A DNA stretch of 64,000 nucleotides, taken from NCBI GenBank assembly GCA_044223995.1, contig JBGALE010000002.1, positions 186,001 to 250,000 on the forward strand. The letters run 5' to 3'. Every line of letters begins with the position of its first letter. The first letter of the stretch is position 1. This document shows, one piece after another, positions 9,913-19,020 of this stretch. Below the pieces are notes generated by a model. The model did no database searches, had not been told where the DNA came from, and worked only from the letters and a program-made list of their open reading frames with translations. Position numbers and translations under genes: made by a program. The DNA is from JACMLD01 sp044223995. Lineage in GTDB: Bacteria; Bacteroidota; Bacteroidia; Chitinophagales; Chitinophagaceae.

Positions 9913-9962
9913 AGTTGGTTTCTGTTCTTTCCTGGATGATAAACTCGTTTATAATTCCTCTG

Positions 9963-11429
9963 CTACTTTTCCAGCAACACAAATATTTTTATCAGTTCTT
10001 CCTTATCGTCAAAATGATGCTTTACTCCTTTTATATCCTGGTATTTCTCATGTCCCTTGCCAGCTATCAGTACAATGTCTTCCGGTTTGCTAAATCCTAC
10101 GGCTGTCTTGATGGCTTCCCGCCTGTCGGCAATCGACACCGTTTTTCTTTTTCCTGCCGTATTCAAACCTGCTTCCATATCTTTTAATATGTCCAATGGA
10201 TCTTCACTTCTCGGGTTATCGGATGTCAGTATTACTTTGTCGCTGTACTTACAGGCTTCTTCCGCCATGACGGGACGTTTTGTTTTATCCCTGTCGCCTC
10301 CGCATCCTACCACTGTTATTATTTGCTCATGCCCCCTGCGCAATTTTTGTATGGTAGCCAGTACATTCACCAATGCATCGGGTGTGTGTGCATAGTCTAC
10401 AATACCAATTACCTTTTCATTGGGTGATATGATATAATCAAATCTTCCCTCAGCGCCCGTCAGTACACTCAATGACCGCAACACTTCATTCTTATCTTCT
10501 CCCAGGCAAATGGCTGCACCAAATACTGCCAGCAGGTTGTATGCATTGAATTCCCCAATCAGCCTGAAATGCACTTCCTGGTCGCCGATATTCATCACCA
10601 AACCCAGCAAGTTGTTTTCAAGAATCTTTCCTTTGAAATCGGCTGCTGTTTTCAGGCTGTAGGAATACCTGCGTGCATGTGTATTCTGCAGCATCACCAC
10701 ACCTCTTTTATCATCCACATTGGTAATAGCAAAAGCGGATGCAGGCAATGAATCAAAGAACGATTTCTTTACACGGATATACTCGTCGAATGTTTTGTGA
10801 TAATCCAGGTGATCATGCGTGATATTGCTGAACAGCGCGCCTGCATATTGCAAACCGGCGATCCTGTGCTGGTGAATAGCATGCGAACTTGTTTCCATGA
10901 ACACGTGCGTACAACCGGCATCTAACATTTCCTTCAGCAATGCATTGATCGTTACCTGGTCAGGTGTTGTATGCGTGGCGGGCATTACTTTTTTACCAAT
11001 ATGATTGTCCACGGTACTCAACAACCCACAGGTATATCCCAACGATGTAAAGAGCTTGAATAACAATGTAGCAATGGTCGTTTTGCCATTGGTACCCGTC
11101 ACACCTACCAGCTTTAATTTTTCAGACGGTTGCCCGTAAAAATTATGCGCAATAAAACCTGCTGCCGACGAACTGTCTTCCACCTGCACATAGGTCACTT
11201 CTTCATTCATCTCCGCCGGGAATTGTTCGCAAATGATCACCCTTGCACCCAATTCTATTGCCTTGCCGATAAACTGGTGACCATCTGATGCCGAGCCTTT
11301 GATAGCAATAAATGCATCACCGTTCTTCACCTTCCTTGTATCCAATTGCAAACCTGTTACCTCAGATTGTGTGTTACCATTCACTGAGCGGATGCTTACC
11401 TTGTACAATATATCCTGCAACACTGCCAT
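9963..11429 (-). CDS. murE: UDP-MurNAc-L-Ala-D-Glu--2,6-diaminopimelate ligase MurE
   Basis: Cytoplasmic ligase that adds the third stem residue. The 488-residue product carries the ATP loop GVTGTNGKTTIATL near residue 110, the THDHLDYH motif near 207 and GCGGDRDKTKRP near 375. The substrate-specificity loop reads SDNPRSEDP: the DNPR form is the one known for meso-diaminopimelate enzymes, so the peptidoglycan is predicted to be of the mDAP type. The ATG at 11429 overlaps the last base of the ftsI stop (TGATG), a sign of coupled translation. Confidence 0.96.
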   Translation of the reverse strand: MAVLQDILYKVSIRSVNGNTQSEVTGLQLDTRKVKNGDAFIAIKGSASDGHQFIGKAIELGARVIICEQFPAEMNEEVTYVQVEDSSSAAGFIAHNFYGQPSEKLKLVGVTGTNGKTTIATLLFKLFTSLGYTCGLLSTVDNHIGKKVMPATHTTPDQVTINALLKEMLDAGCTHVFMETSSHAIHQHRIAGLQYAGALFSNITHDHLDYHKTFDEYIRVKKSFFDSLPASAFAITNVDDKRGVVMLQNTHARRYSYSLKTAADFKGKILENNLLGLVMNIGDQEVHFRLIGEFNAYNLLAVFGAAICLGEDKNEVLRSLSVLTGAEGRFDYIISPNEKVIGIVDYAHTPDALVNVLATIQKLRRGHEQIITVVGCGGDRDKTKRPVMAEEACKYSDKVILTSDNPRSEDPLDILKDMEAGLNTAGKRKTVSIADRREAIKTAVGFSKPEDIVLIAGKGHEKYQDIKGVKHHFDDKEELIKIFVLLEK

Positions 11430-13564
11430 CAGTTCAACGCTATTGTTACGGTTTGATTTTTATTGATTACTGATCCTGGTTCTATACTTTGTTCGGATAC
11501 TTTTCCTTTGCCTTTGGCAATTACTTTCAGGTTCATCCCTTCAAGCAAGTACAATACATCTTTCAGTCCCATGCCTTTTACATTGGGCATGGTGTTTTTT
11601 GCCACACGCCTGCTTGCCACGACGGTTGTGTTGTTACTATTGTACACACTGCTCCAGTTCTGACTTTTTGCAGAGTCCACATAGTTTATATTCAATGCCT
11701 GCATGACCTGTTTTATATCTTTTGTTTCACCGGCGTAGTAAAACTGTGTACTGTCTTTCTTCAGCCCGGCTGTCATCATTTCTGCATTGTGTTGTGCATT
11801 CAATGCATACAACTTGTCCGCGATTTCTTTAAAAACAGGCGCTGATACATCGCCACCAAAGTGTTTTGCGGGATGTGGTTTTGTTTTAATCACCACAATG
11901 CAACTGTATTGTGGATTATTGAACGGGAAATAACCAACAAAGGAAGCCTGGTATACACCATCGTCGTAACTGATTCCTTTACCTGCCACATGTGCCGTTC
12001 CCGTTTTTCCGCCAACACTGTATAAAGCATTTTTAAATGTCTGTTTACCGGTACCTTCCGTGGTTACTGCCAGCATACATTGTTTGGCCGCTTTGATAAC
12101 ATCATCCGATGCGATTTTATCTTCCACTACTTCCGGCTTAAACTCTTTAATCACCTGGCCATTGCTCTGTATCCGGTTGACCAAATAAGGTTTCATCATT
12201 TTACCATCATTCGCTATCGAATTGTAGAGCATCAGTGTCTGCAGCGGCGTTACTTCAATGGCATATCCAAAACTCATTGTTATCATATCGGTCATACCTT
12301 CCCTATTGCGTTTTATTTTCGGCAGCACCGGCTTCTCTTCACCTATGAGATCAATTCCTGTTCTTGTATCAAAATGAAATTTGTGGAGATAGCTTAAAAA
12401 TTTGTCGGGATCATTTGCAAATGACTGGTAGGCGATTTTACTCATGCCTACATTGGAACTGTGTGCAAAACATTCCCGCACGGTCATAACAGGTTTGGGT
12501 GCGGGTTCCGCATCATTCACCGTTCTTACACCCACATAGTCACTGCCGCCTGTACCAACCTGCACCATATCATTAATAGAAGTCTTCCCTTCACTCAAGA
12601 CAGATAATAAAGTAGCCAGCTTAATGGTAGAACCTGGTTCTGTTGCACGCAGGGCATAATTGTAATCTTCCCAGTAATTACCGTCGGGTCTTCTTCCCAA
12701 GTTCGCGAGGGCTTTTATTTTACCCGTGGCCACTTCCATTACAATGCAGGTTCCATGTTCCGCATCGTTTTCATACATCATTTTCAGCAATGCATTCTCT
12801 GCTATATCCTGTGTGTTTACATCCAGGGTGGTAATAATATCTTTACCTGCTTCCGGTTCTATTTCAGAACCTTCAATAGGAATAAATGCGCCACCACTGA
12901 TAAATCGCACAAGTCTTCGCCCGCTATCGCCTTTCAGTAAGTCATCATAAGTTTTTTCAAGTCCCACATTCTGTTTCACGATCTGGCCTTCTTCATTCTT
13001 ATATTCACGTGATAAACCGATGGTACGATTGGCCAGCAGTCCAAAGGGGTTCAGTCTTTTGCTTTTTACGTCGGCGATAAACCCGCTTTTGTTTCTTCCC
13101 TGGTTGACCAGCGGGAAGCTGCGCAAAATTTTATATTCCTCGAAAGAGAGATTTTTTTTCAATTCATGGTAGCGATCTTTTCTGCGGTAGCCATCTTCCA
13201 GCTCTTTTTTATAAGCGCCCACCGTTTTATCGCCAAAATAATCTGACAACGCCCTGCTCAGTGAGTCAACATATTTAGTAAAGCGTTCGCCTTTTTTTTC
13301 ACGGAGGCCATCTGCGCCAAAGTCAATATATATGTCAAAATAAGGAACCGAAGTACTCAGCATATTACCGTCTTCGCTATAGATGGTGCCGCGCTCGGGA
13401 ACCATTACCATTGATTTGGTATGAAGGCTGTCACTTTTGCCGCGCCAGTAAGCACCGTGGAACTGCTGGATGTAAAAAGCCCTTCCCAATACAAACAGGC
13501 TGATGACAACTACCCCGATGAAACACAGGTACACTCTCCACAGTATGTCTTTTTTTACTTCCAA
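11429..13564 (-). CDS. ftsI: Septal transpeptidase (class B PBP) FtsI/PBP3 with PASTA domain
   Basis: Division-specific peptidoglycan transpeptidase, the FtsW partner. The 711-residue protein has a short cytoplasmic tail, one membrane helix (about 10-30), an N-terminal pedestal, and a transpeptidase domain with all three active-site motifs: STIK at 312-315 (catalytic Ser312), SSN at 369-371 and KTG at 520-522. After it comes a linker and a C-terminal PASTA-type domain (about 645-711, TMPNVKGMGLKDVLYLLE). A PASTA on the division PBP is absent in E. coli FtsI. The start is TTG at 13564, since the next in-frame ATG lies after the membrane helix. It is followed by murE with a one-base overlap. 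Confidence 0.95.
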   Translation of the reverse strand: MEVKKDILWRVYLCFIGVVVISLFVLGRAFYIQQFHGAYWRGKSDSLHTKSMVMVPERGTIYSEDGNMLSTSVPYFDIYIDFGADGLREKKGERFTKYVDSLSRALSDYFGDKTVGAYKKELEDGYRRKDRYHELKKNLSFEEYKILRSFPLVNQGRNKSGFIADVKSKRLNPFGLLANRTIGLSREYKNEEGQIVKQNVGLEKTYDDLLKGDSGRRLVRFISGGAFIPIEGSEIEPEAGKDIITTLDVNTQDIAENALLKMMYENDAEHGTCIVMEVATGKIKALANLGRRPDGNYWEDYNYALRATEPGSTIKLATLLSVLSEGKTSINDMVQVGTGGSDYVGVRTVNDAEPAPKPVMTVRECFAHSSNVGMSKIAYQSFANDPDKFLSYLHKFHFDTRTGIDLIGEEKPVLPKIKRNREGMTDMITMSFGYAIEVTPLQTLMLYNSIANDGKMMKPYLVNRIQSNGQVIKEFKPEVVEDKIASDDVIKAAKQCMLAVTTEGTGKQTFKNALYSVGGKTGTAHVAGKGISYDDGVYQASFVGYFPFNNPQYSCIVVIKTKPHPAKHFGGDVSAPVFKEIADKLYALNAQHNAEMMTAGLKKDSTQFYYAGETKDIKQVMQALNINYVDSAKSQNWSSVYNSNNTTVVASRRVAKNTMPNVKGMGLKDVLYLLEGMNLKVIAKGKGKVSEQSIEPGSVINKNQTVTIALN

Positions 13565-13610
13565 GTTGGTTTATACGCTGTTTTAAAAATTCAGCAATAA
13601 GGTTTCAGTA

Positions 13611-13943
13611 TCATTGTTTGCCCAGGCTGTCTTTCAGCACCATGGGTGGTTGTGTCAATTCTTTCAATCCCATCGGTTCCACTGCCTTTGCCAGTTCGCT
13701 TTGTTTGCTGCGAAACATCACTTCGCTTTTCAAAGACTTATACTCGTACTGCAATTCTTTCAGTTCTTTCCCGGTCCGGTTAATATCTTTAATCGTATTG
13801 TCTGAATAATGTCCATTGTATATATACAGCACTGCCAATACACTGAGGAATAAAAAGAATGGAACATTCTTTACAATCCACTGGTAATTGAGCAGCTTTT
13901 TCCAGTCGCGCTTATTGGCAATATGTTGTTGATTGTCGGCCAT
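13611..13943 (-). CDS. ftsL: FtsL-like divisome protein
   Basis: A small bitopic protein in the position of ftsL, between rsmH and ftsI. The 110 residues comprise a basic cytoplasmic stretch (KRDWKKLLNY), one transmembrane helix (about 26-44) and a periplasmic heptad-rich coiled coil (about 55-90, with Leu/Tyr/Met at spaced positions). These are the hallmarks of FtsL, which pairs with FtsB and FtsQ and activates FtsWI. FtsL is too divergent for motif-based proof, so the call rests on topology and location. Confidence 0.82.
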   Translation of the reverse strand: MADNQQHIANKRDWKKLLNYQWIVKNVPFFLFLSVLAVLYIYNGHYSDNTIKDINRTGKELKELQYEYKSLKSEVMFRSKQSELAKAVEPMGLKELTQPPMVLKDSLGKQ

Positions 13944-14132
13944 TCACTGTTGATTGGGTGGTTTGAAGCGGTCAGGCAGCGAATACTACCTGGCCGCTTT
14001 GATAAACCACTTCCTTGTGTTTTCAGAAGTGGCTTTCATCAGGACATTAAACTTTCTGTCTCTTCTGGTTAACTACTATGCGGCTAAAAAATATTTCCAT
14101 TCGTATAATTGATGGCAGCACATCGTTGTGTA

Positions 14133-15092
14133 CTATACTTCCCCTTTTATTTTTTCTGCGATTCTGAGTTTGGCACTTCTTGACCTTGGATTTACTGTTA
14201 GTTCTTCCGCCGGAGCTGTGACAGGTTTCCTGGTAATTACTTTCAATGAATGGGAGGAACTGGTATTTTCAAAAGGGTGTTCTTCTACGTCCTCGAAAAC
14301 ACCTTTCCGAAAAAAGTTTTTTACTACCCTGTCTTCCAAAGAGTGAAAAGTAATGATGGCCACCCGGCCACCCGGTTTCAGGAGAGAAGGAATTTGTTCA
14401 AGCAATTCGCGCAACGCACCCATTTCATCATTTACCTCAATGCGTAATGCCTGGAACACCTGGGCAAAGTACCTGTTTGGATTTCCTTTCACAACCGGGG
14501 CCAGTGCAGTTTTAAAATTGTCAATTGTCTTCATCGGCATTGTTGAACGAAGCGCAACAATTGTTTTCGCCAGTGTCTTTGAATTGGTAACCTCTCCATA
14601 CTGTTCGAATAACTTATGCAGTTGTTGTTCAGAGTAGGATTGCACCACATCATAGGCAGTTAGTTCCTGCCGCTGATCCATTCGCATGTCCAACGCGGCA
14701 TCATACCTTGTGGAAAAACCACGCGATGCTTCATCAAACTGGTGACTGCTCACGCCTAAATCGGCCAGTATGCCATCTACCTGTTCCACTTTGTGCAACC
14801 GCAGGAAACGTTGCAGGTGGCGAAAATTGCTGGACACAAAAACAATCCTGTCATCGTCGGGCAAATTCAGTTTGGCGTCAGCATCCTGGTCAAAGGCAAA
14901 CAACTTTCCGCTTTTGTCCAGTTGTGCCAGGATTTTCCTGGCGTGACCACCGCCGCCAAATGTGCAATCAACATAAATGCCACTTGGTTTTACCTGCAAA
15001 CCCTCCACTGTTTCATTCAGTAAAACCGGAACATGGTAATCACCAGGCGCATCATTCAGTTCGTTGTTGCCAGGTGTGGTTTTCTTTTTCAT
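14133..15092 (-). CDS. rsmH: 16S rRNA (cytosine(1402)-N(4))-methyltransferase RsmH (MraW)
   Basis: SAM-dependent enzyme that N4-methylates C1402 in the ribosomal P-site. The product (319 residues from ATG 15092) shows YHVPVLLNETVEGL at the start, the SAM motif YVDCTFGGGGHA, DGILADLGVSSHQFD and the C-terminal AIITFHSLEDRVVKNFF signature of the family. A GTG two codons upstream (15098) is an alternative start. It sits 22 bases after mraZ, the standard order at the head of dcw clusters. Confidence 0.96.
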   Translation of the reverse strand: MKKKTTPGNNELNDAPGDYHVPVLLNETVEGLQVKPSGIYVDCTFGGGGHARKILAQLDKSGKLFAFDQDADAKLNLPDDDRIVFVSSNFRHLQRFLRLHKVEQVDGILADLGVSSHQFDEASRGFSTRYDAALDMRMDQRQELTAYDVVQSYSEQQLHKLFEQYGEVTNSKTLAKTIVALRSTMPMKTIDNFKTALAPVVKGNPNRYFAQVFQALRIEVNDEMGALRELLEQIPSLLKPGGRVAIITFHSLEDRVVKNFFRKGVFEDVEEHPFENTSSSHSLKVITRKPVTAPAEELTVNPRSRSAKLRIAEKIKGEV

Positions 15093-15114
15093 GATCACGG
15101 TTCATTTCCGGTGA

Positions 15115-15576
15115 CTATTCATTTTGTTTTTTGCCGCCCATTACCTTTTGTGCCAGTGCACTGAAAGCCTCAGGGGTGAAAGAATCAAAGAACTGTTGGT
15201 ACTTACTTTTATCCCAGATTTCGATTTTGTTTCCACTTGATGCGAGTACGATATCTTTTTGCAGCCCTGCTACTACTTTGATATTGGGTGGAACCAGCAA
15301 ACGGTTCGCTGAATCCAATCCAACTTCTGTAGCCCCGTTATTGAAAAGCCGTTTTAATTTCCGATTTTCGGGTTCGTATTCACTGAGTGAATTGATATCG
15401 GCTGATACGGGACCCCAGTTTTCCTTAGGATACAGGTTCAGGCATTCATCAAATCCCCTGTTAATAACAAAACTGGTGGCGGCCCCTTCCGGCAGTTGCT
15501 TTAGCACCCCTGCCGGGAGAAGGAAGCGACCCTTTACGTCCAGTGTTGCTTCGTATTCGCCCAGAAAAACAATCAT
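15115..15576 (-). CDS. mraZ: Transcriptional regulator MraZ
   Basis: First gene of the dcw cluster. MraZ is an AbrB-like, ring-forming DNA-binding protein that represses its own operon. The 153-residue product has two tandem SpoVT/AbrB-like halves, each carrying a conserved D-x-[KS]-x-R core: LDVKGRFLLPAG near residue 12 and LDSANRLLVPPN near 89. The repeats it would bind appear just upstream (15612-15634). The start ATG at 15576 gives the usual N-terminus FLGEYEATLDVKGR. Confidence 0.96.
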   Translation of the reverse strand: MIVFLGEYEATLDVKGRFLLPAGVLKQLPEGAATSFVINRGFDECLNLYPKENWGPVSADINSLSEYEPENRKLKRLFNNGATEVGLDSANRLLVPPNIKVVAGLQKDIVLASSGNKIEIWDKSKYQQFFDSFTPEAFSALAQKVMGGKKQNE

Positions 15577-15611
15577 TTAGGTGGATTTGAGAGAAAATAT
15601 ACATTATTTGA

Positions 15612-15634
15612 CACAAAATAACACTTTTTCCCAC
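15612..15634 (-). promoter_or_regulatory. Probable MraZ box upstream of mraZ
   Basis: On the minus strand, three GTG triplets start exactly 10 bp apart (GTGGGAAAAA, GTGTTATTTT, GTG). On the plus strand they are CAC at 15612-15614, 15622-15624 and 15632-15634. MraZ proteins are known to bind short direct repeats of GTGGG/TGGG type spaced one helical turn apart upstream of mraZ. Only the first repeat is a full GTGGG. The array overlaps the -7 element and spacer of the candidate promoter, which fits repression by occlusion. Confidence 0.55.
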
Positions 15635-15642
15635 TCACCAAA
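15614..15642 (-). promoter_or_regulatory. Candidate dcw promoter (Bacteroidota type)
   Basis: Reading the minus strand, TTTG (15642-15639) is followed after 18 bases by TATTTTG (15620-15614), one base short of the TAnnTTTG -7 consensus of the Bacteroidota primary sigma factor. The -7 element lies 38 bases before the mraZ ATG. No start-site data are available, so this is a pattern match only. Confidence 0.45.
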
Positions 15643-15818
15643 CAAATTTGGAGAAATTTAATTTTTCCACAGCTTGATTGTGAGGTAGATATGAGGACTG
15701 GCAAGGGTTTGAGGATGGAGTCAAAATGCAGAAATGAAAATGCCGGTGGATTGAATGTGAATTGATGTGAATAGACTGTGGGTAACCTCAAATTTTATGT
15801 GAATTAAACTATTGCACC

Positions 15819-16235
15819 ATGGCACTGGCCGGTTATTCGCAGACACCACTACCCAAAAAGTTAGGGATCACCGATACGACAAAACTGATGCTGCTGAACG
15901 CACCACCGGACTACAATTCATGGCTGGGTATTGATACCAGCAAACAACTCTGTAAAAAAAATGAACTGCCCGACCTTGTTCATTTATTTGCTCCTTCCAA
16001 TAAGGAATTTGAAAAACAGATGTATTTTCTAAAAGAGATCATCCAAAAAAATACTTCGATTGTCATTTGGGTAAGCTGGTATAAAAAAAGCGCCGGCATA
16101 CAAACAGATCTTACAGAAGATATCATTCGGTCCTATGCATTGTCTCATAACCTGGTGGATATAAAAGTATGCGCGGTTACAGAAACCTGGAGTGGTTTGA
16201 AACTGGTTGTGCCGGTTGCCAAAAGAACAAAGTAA
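15819..16235 (+). CDS. DUF3052 family protein
   Basis: A 138-residue soluble protein with the DUF3052 start pattern AGYSQTPLPKKLGI, followed by LMLLNAPPDY, a central DLVHLFAPSNKEFE segment and the C-terminal VKVCAVTETWSGLKLV-like end (here DIKVCAVTETWSGLKLV). Members of this family are small cytoplasmic proteins of unknown function in many bacteria. It is divergent from mraZ and 32 bases upstream of queA, so it may share a transcript with queA. Nothing in the sequence shows a catalytic site. Confidence 0.8.
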   Translation: MALAGYSQTPLPKKLGITDTTKLMLLNAPPDYNSWLGIDTSKQLCKKNELPDLVHLFAPSNKEFEKQMYFLKEIIQKNTSIVIWVSWYKKSAGIQTDLTEDIIRSYALSHNLVDIKVCAVTETWSGLKLVVPVAKRTK

Positions 16236-16267
16236 ATTTGCAGAAATAAATACAGCAGTTGGCTGTA

Positions 16268-17500
16268 ATGAGTATGCACCCGAAACACATTTCGATCCAC
16301 GATTTTAGTTATACACTCCCGGAAGAAAAGATTGCAAAATATCCCCTGCCCCAGCGGGACGCTTCCCGTTTACTGGTTTACCAACGGGGTAGTATAACCG
16401 AAGATAGTTACAACCACCTCGGCGAACATATTCCTCCCGGCAGCCTGCTCGTTTTTAATAATACCAAAGTGGTGGAAGCAAGATTGTTGTTTCAAAAACC
16501 AACAGGTGGCATGGTAGAGATTTTCTGTCTTGAACCACATGACAGGTATGGCGATGTTACCAACGGCATGCTGCAAACAGGAAAGGTTTTATGGAAATGC
16601 CTGATAGGCGGCGCAGGAAAATGGAAACATGGACAAGTGCTCTGCAAAGAAATCAACTGCAGGGAAGAAAAAATGCTGGTAGAAGCCCGTTATATCGAAA
16701 AGCTAAGCGACAGTTTTATCATTGAATTATCCTGGAGCCCTCCTTCACTTTCCTTTGCAGAATTATTACACAGTGCCGGCCTTATTCCATTACCTCCGTA
16801 TATCAAACGTACACCTGACGCAGCAGACAGCAATCGTTACCAGACCGTGTATGCAAAAGAAGACGGATCGGTAGCGGCACCAACAGCAGGGCTTCATTTT
16901 ACCGCGGCACTCCTGGAGCAACTAACAGCAAAAGGTATACAACAGTGCTATATTTCTTTGCATGTGGGCGCGGGAACATTCAAGCCGGTAAAAGCAGCTA
17001 CAATGGAAGGGCACGATATGCATGGTGAGTTTATACATGTTTCTGTAAATGCCATCAGGCAGTTGCTGGCATTCAGCGGAAAAATATATGCCGTCGGTAC
17101 CACTTCTTTGCGCACACTGGAAAGTATTTACTGGATGGGCGTAAAAACAATTATTGATCCATCTATTAACCCCATTAATATCTCCATTGGACAATGGGAC
17201 GTATATGATACGAAGTTGCCAAAACAAATACCCGTTACAGAAGCACTGGAAAGTTTATTGCATTGGCTGGACAAGCATAACATGCAAGACCTGGTTACAA
17301 AAACACGCATATTAATCGCCCCCGGATATACCATACAGATGATCAGCGGACTTATCACCAATTTTCACCAGCCACAATCTACACTGCTGCTGCTGGTTGC
17401 TGCCCTGATTGATGACGAATGGAGAAAAGTATATAATTATGCACTGGAAAATAATTTCAGGTTTCTCAGTTACGGCGATGGATGTTTATTGAAACTATAA
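16268..17500 (+). CDS. queA: S-adenosylmethionine:tRNA ribosyltransferase-isomerase QueA
   Basis: Transfers and isomerises the ribosyl group of SAM to preQ1-modified tRNA, making epoxyqueuosine. Family motifs are visible: FSYTLPEEKIAKYPLPQRDASRLL at the start, LLVFNNTKVVEARL, GLIPLPPYIKR, YQTVYAKEDGSVAAPTAGLHFT and HVGAGTFKPV. About 410 residues is longer than the E. coli enzyme (about 356), with additional loops as in other Bacteroidota. The ATG at 16268 was chosen over an in-frame TTG at 16259; another ATG is at 16274. The gene ends four bases before the convergent sensor kinase stop. Confidence 0.95.
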   Translation: MSMHPKHISIHDFSYTLPEEKIAKYPLPQRDASRLLVYQRGSITEDSYNHLGEHIPPGSLLVFNNTKVVEARLLFQKPTGGMVEIFCLEPHDRYGDVTNGMLQTGKVLWKCLIGGAGKWKHGQVLCKEINCREEKMLVEARYIEKLSDSFIIELSWSPPSLSFAELLHSAGLIPLPPYIKRTPDAADSNRYQTVYAKEDGSVAAPTAGLHFTAALLEQLTAKGIQQCYISLHVGAGTFKPVKAATMEGHDMHGEFIHVSVNAIRQLLAFSGKIYAVGTTSLRTLESIYWMGVKTIIDPSINPINISIGQWDVYDTKLPKQIPVTEALESLLHWLDKHNMQDLVTKTRILIAPGYTIQMISGLITNFHQPQSTLLLLVAALIDDEWRKVYNYALENNFRFLSYGDGCLLKL

Positions 17501-17504
17501 AACC

Positions 17505-18863
17505 TCAGGCGGTTATTTTTTCTTCCTTATTACTCAACGGCATTTCGATGGTAAATACAGTTCCTTTACCAATAGTGCTTTCTACTTTTATCTTTCCCTC
17601 GTGTGCATCGACCATGGTTTTTACATAGCTCAATCCCAGGCCAAAGCCTTTTACATTGTGGATATTTCCGGTATGGGCACGGTAAAATTTTTCAAATATT
17701 CTTTTTTGGGTTTCCTTGCTCATGCCGATGCCATTGTCTTCGATCCTGATAGATATGAATTTGCCCGTATCGGACGTGCTTATTTTTAACAACAGGTTTT
17801 CCCTGGAGTATTTTACAGCGTTATCGACAAGATTCGACACCAGGTTGGTAAAATGCACTTCGTCTGCTTCTATGAGGTCGTTCTTTGCGCCTAACTGCAA
17901 TTCATCTGTTGCATTTTTATCAGCCATCTGTAAATCAAAATTATCCATCACCGCACGAATCACATCATGTACATGTATCAGCTTTTTATTCAATTGAATT
18001 TCCTGGCGGTCCATCAAAGAAGCCTGCAGGATGGTTTCCACCTGCTTGTTCATTCGCTTATTTTCTTCTTTGATGATACCGCTGAAATAATCCATTTTCT
18101 GTTTATCCTGTAATACCTTTTCATTGCGCATGGCATCTACCGCCAGCGAAATAGTCGCCAGTGGCGTTTTAAACTCATGCGTCATATTGTTGATGAAATC
18201 ATTTTTGATTTCACTTAGTTTCTTTTGCCGTAACAAGGCTGTCAAGGTAACATAGAATGCTGCACAAAGAATCAGTGTGAACAATATTGCTCCTCCAATC
18301 ATCCAGCGCAACTGGCGGTATACAAAATGTTTGATATTGGGTACTACCAAAATCATCCGCTCTTCAGGAACCATATTTTCATAATCGCTTCCGCTGGGTA
18401 CCTGCAACACATAAATAAATGCGCGATTGCGGACAGTATCTTCATATTCCGGTAAAAAGTTTTTCGATTTTAATTCGTATTGGTATAAACCGACACTGGA
18501 GGTAATGGCGAATTCAAATTTTGTTTCCCTGATACCATTGATATCAAAAGCTTTTCGGAGTTTCTCGTCTATTTCAAATGAGGTGTAATTTTTTGCAATG
18601 GTAGAGGGGCGCATCAGTTCATTGAGCAACTGATCACTGGGTAACACAAGCCCGGGGCGAAATTTTGGGTTTTTCAGGTTGGGAAGTGTCTCCTTTTGCT
18701 CCATCAAATCCTGGCCAACCATATCCATTGATTTGATGACCTTCTCCGCTAACTGTTCCTCCTTGATCTTCAGCATTGACTGTATCCATTGTACCTGGAT
18801 GATGATGATGCCGATAAGTGAAGCAGTTATAAGGATAATGATTACAGGTAAAATTCTTTTCAT
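17505..18863 (-). CDS. Sensor histidine kinase (orphan)
   Basis: Membrane-bound two-component sensor of 452 residues: TM1 (about 5-28), a periplasmic domain of about 150 residues without recognisable fold, TM2 (about 187-210), then HisKA with phospho-acceptor His229 in THEFKTPLATISL, and HATPase_c with N box DNAVKYS, G1 IEDNGIGMS, F box FEKFYRAHTGN and G2 GFGLGLSYVKTM. There is no response regulator next to it. Its architecture and kinase core closely resemble the kinase at 34658-35941, which does have a partner regulator. It is convergent with queA; the 157 bases upstream separate it from the divergent yqgE-like gene. Confidence 0.93.
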   Translation of the reverse strand: MKRILPVIIILITASLIGIIIIQVQWIQSMLKIKEEQLAEKVIKSMDMVGQDLMEQKETLPNLKNPKFRPGLVLPSDQLLNELMRPSTIAKNYTSFEIDEKLRKAFDINGIRETKFEFAITSSVGLYQYELKSKNFLPEYEDTVRNRAFIYVLQVPSGSDYENMVPEERMILVVPNIKHFVYRQLRWMIGGAILFTLILCAAFYVTLTALLRQKKLSEIKNDFINNMTHEFKTPLATISLAVDAMRNEKVLQDKQKMDYFSGIIKEENKRMNKQVETILQASLMDRQEIQLNKKLIHVHDVIRAVMDNFDLQMADKNATDELQLGAKNDLIEADEVHFTNLVSNLVDNAVKYSRENLLLKISTSDTGKFISIRIEDNGIGMSKETQKRIFEKFYRAHTGNIHNVKGFGLGLSYVKTMVDAHEGKIKVESTIGKGTVFTIEMPLSNKEEKITA

Positions 18864-19020
18864 TCTGGCAAAAATAATTTAGCTACCCGGGTTTTACCGC
18901 TGAACATTCCGGGACGGCGGGTTTTTAACGAAGGTTTTACACAGGAAATGGCATTAAAATGCAGCGGGCGGTCATTAACAAATATTTTTAGTTGTCAATA
19001 TAATAAGTAATTTAGAATTA

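Noticed and set aside
15573..15791. 72-codon frame on the minus strand covering the mraZ promoter region
   Set aside because: It overlaps the mraZ start out of frame and lies over the promoter and repeat array; composition is not coding-like.
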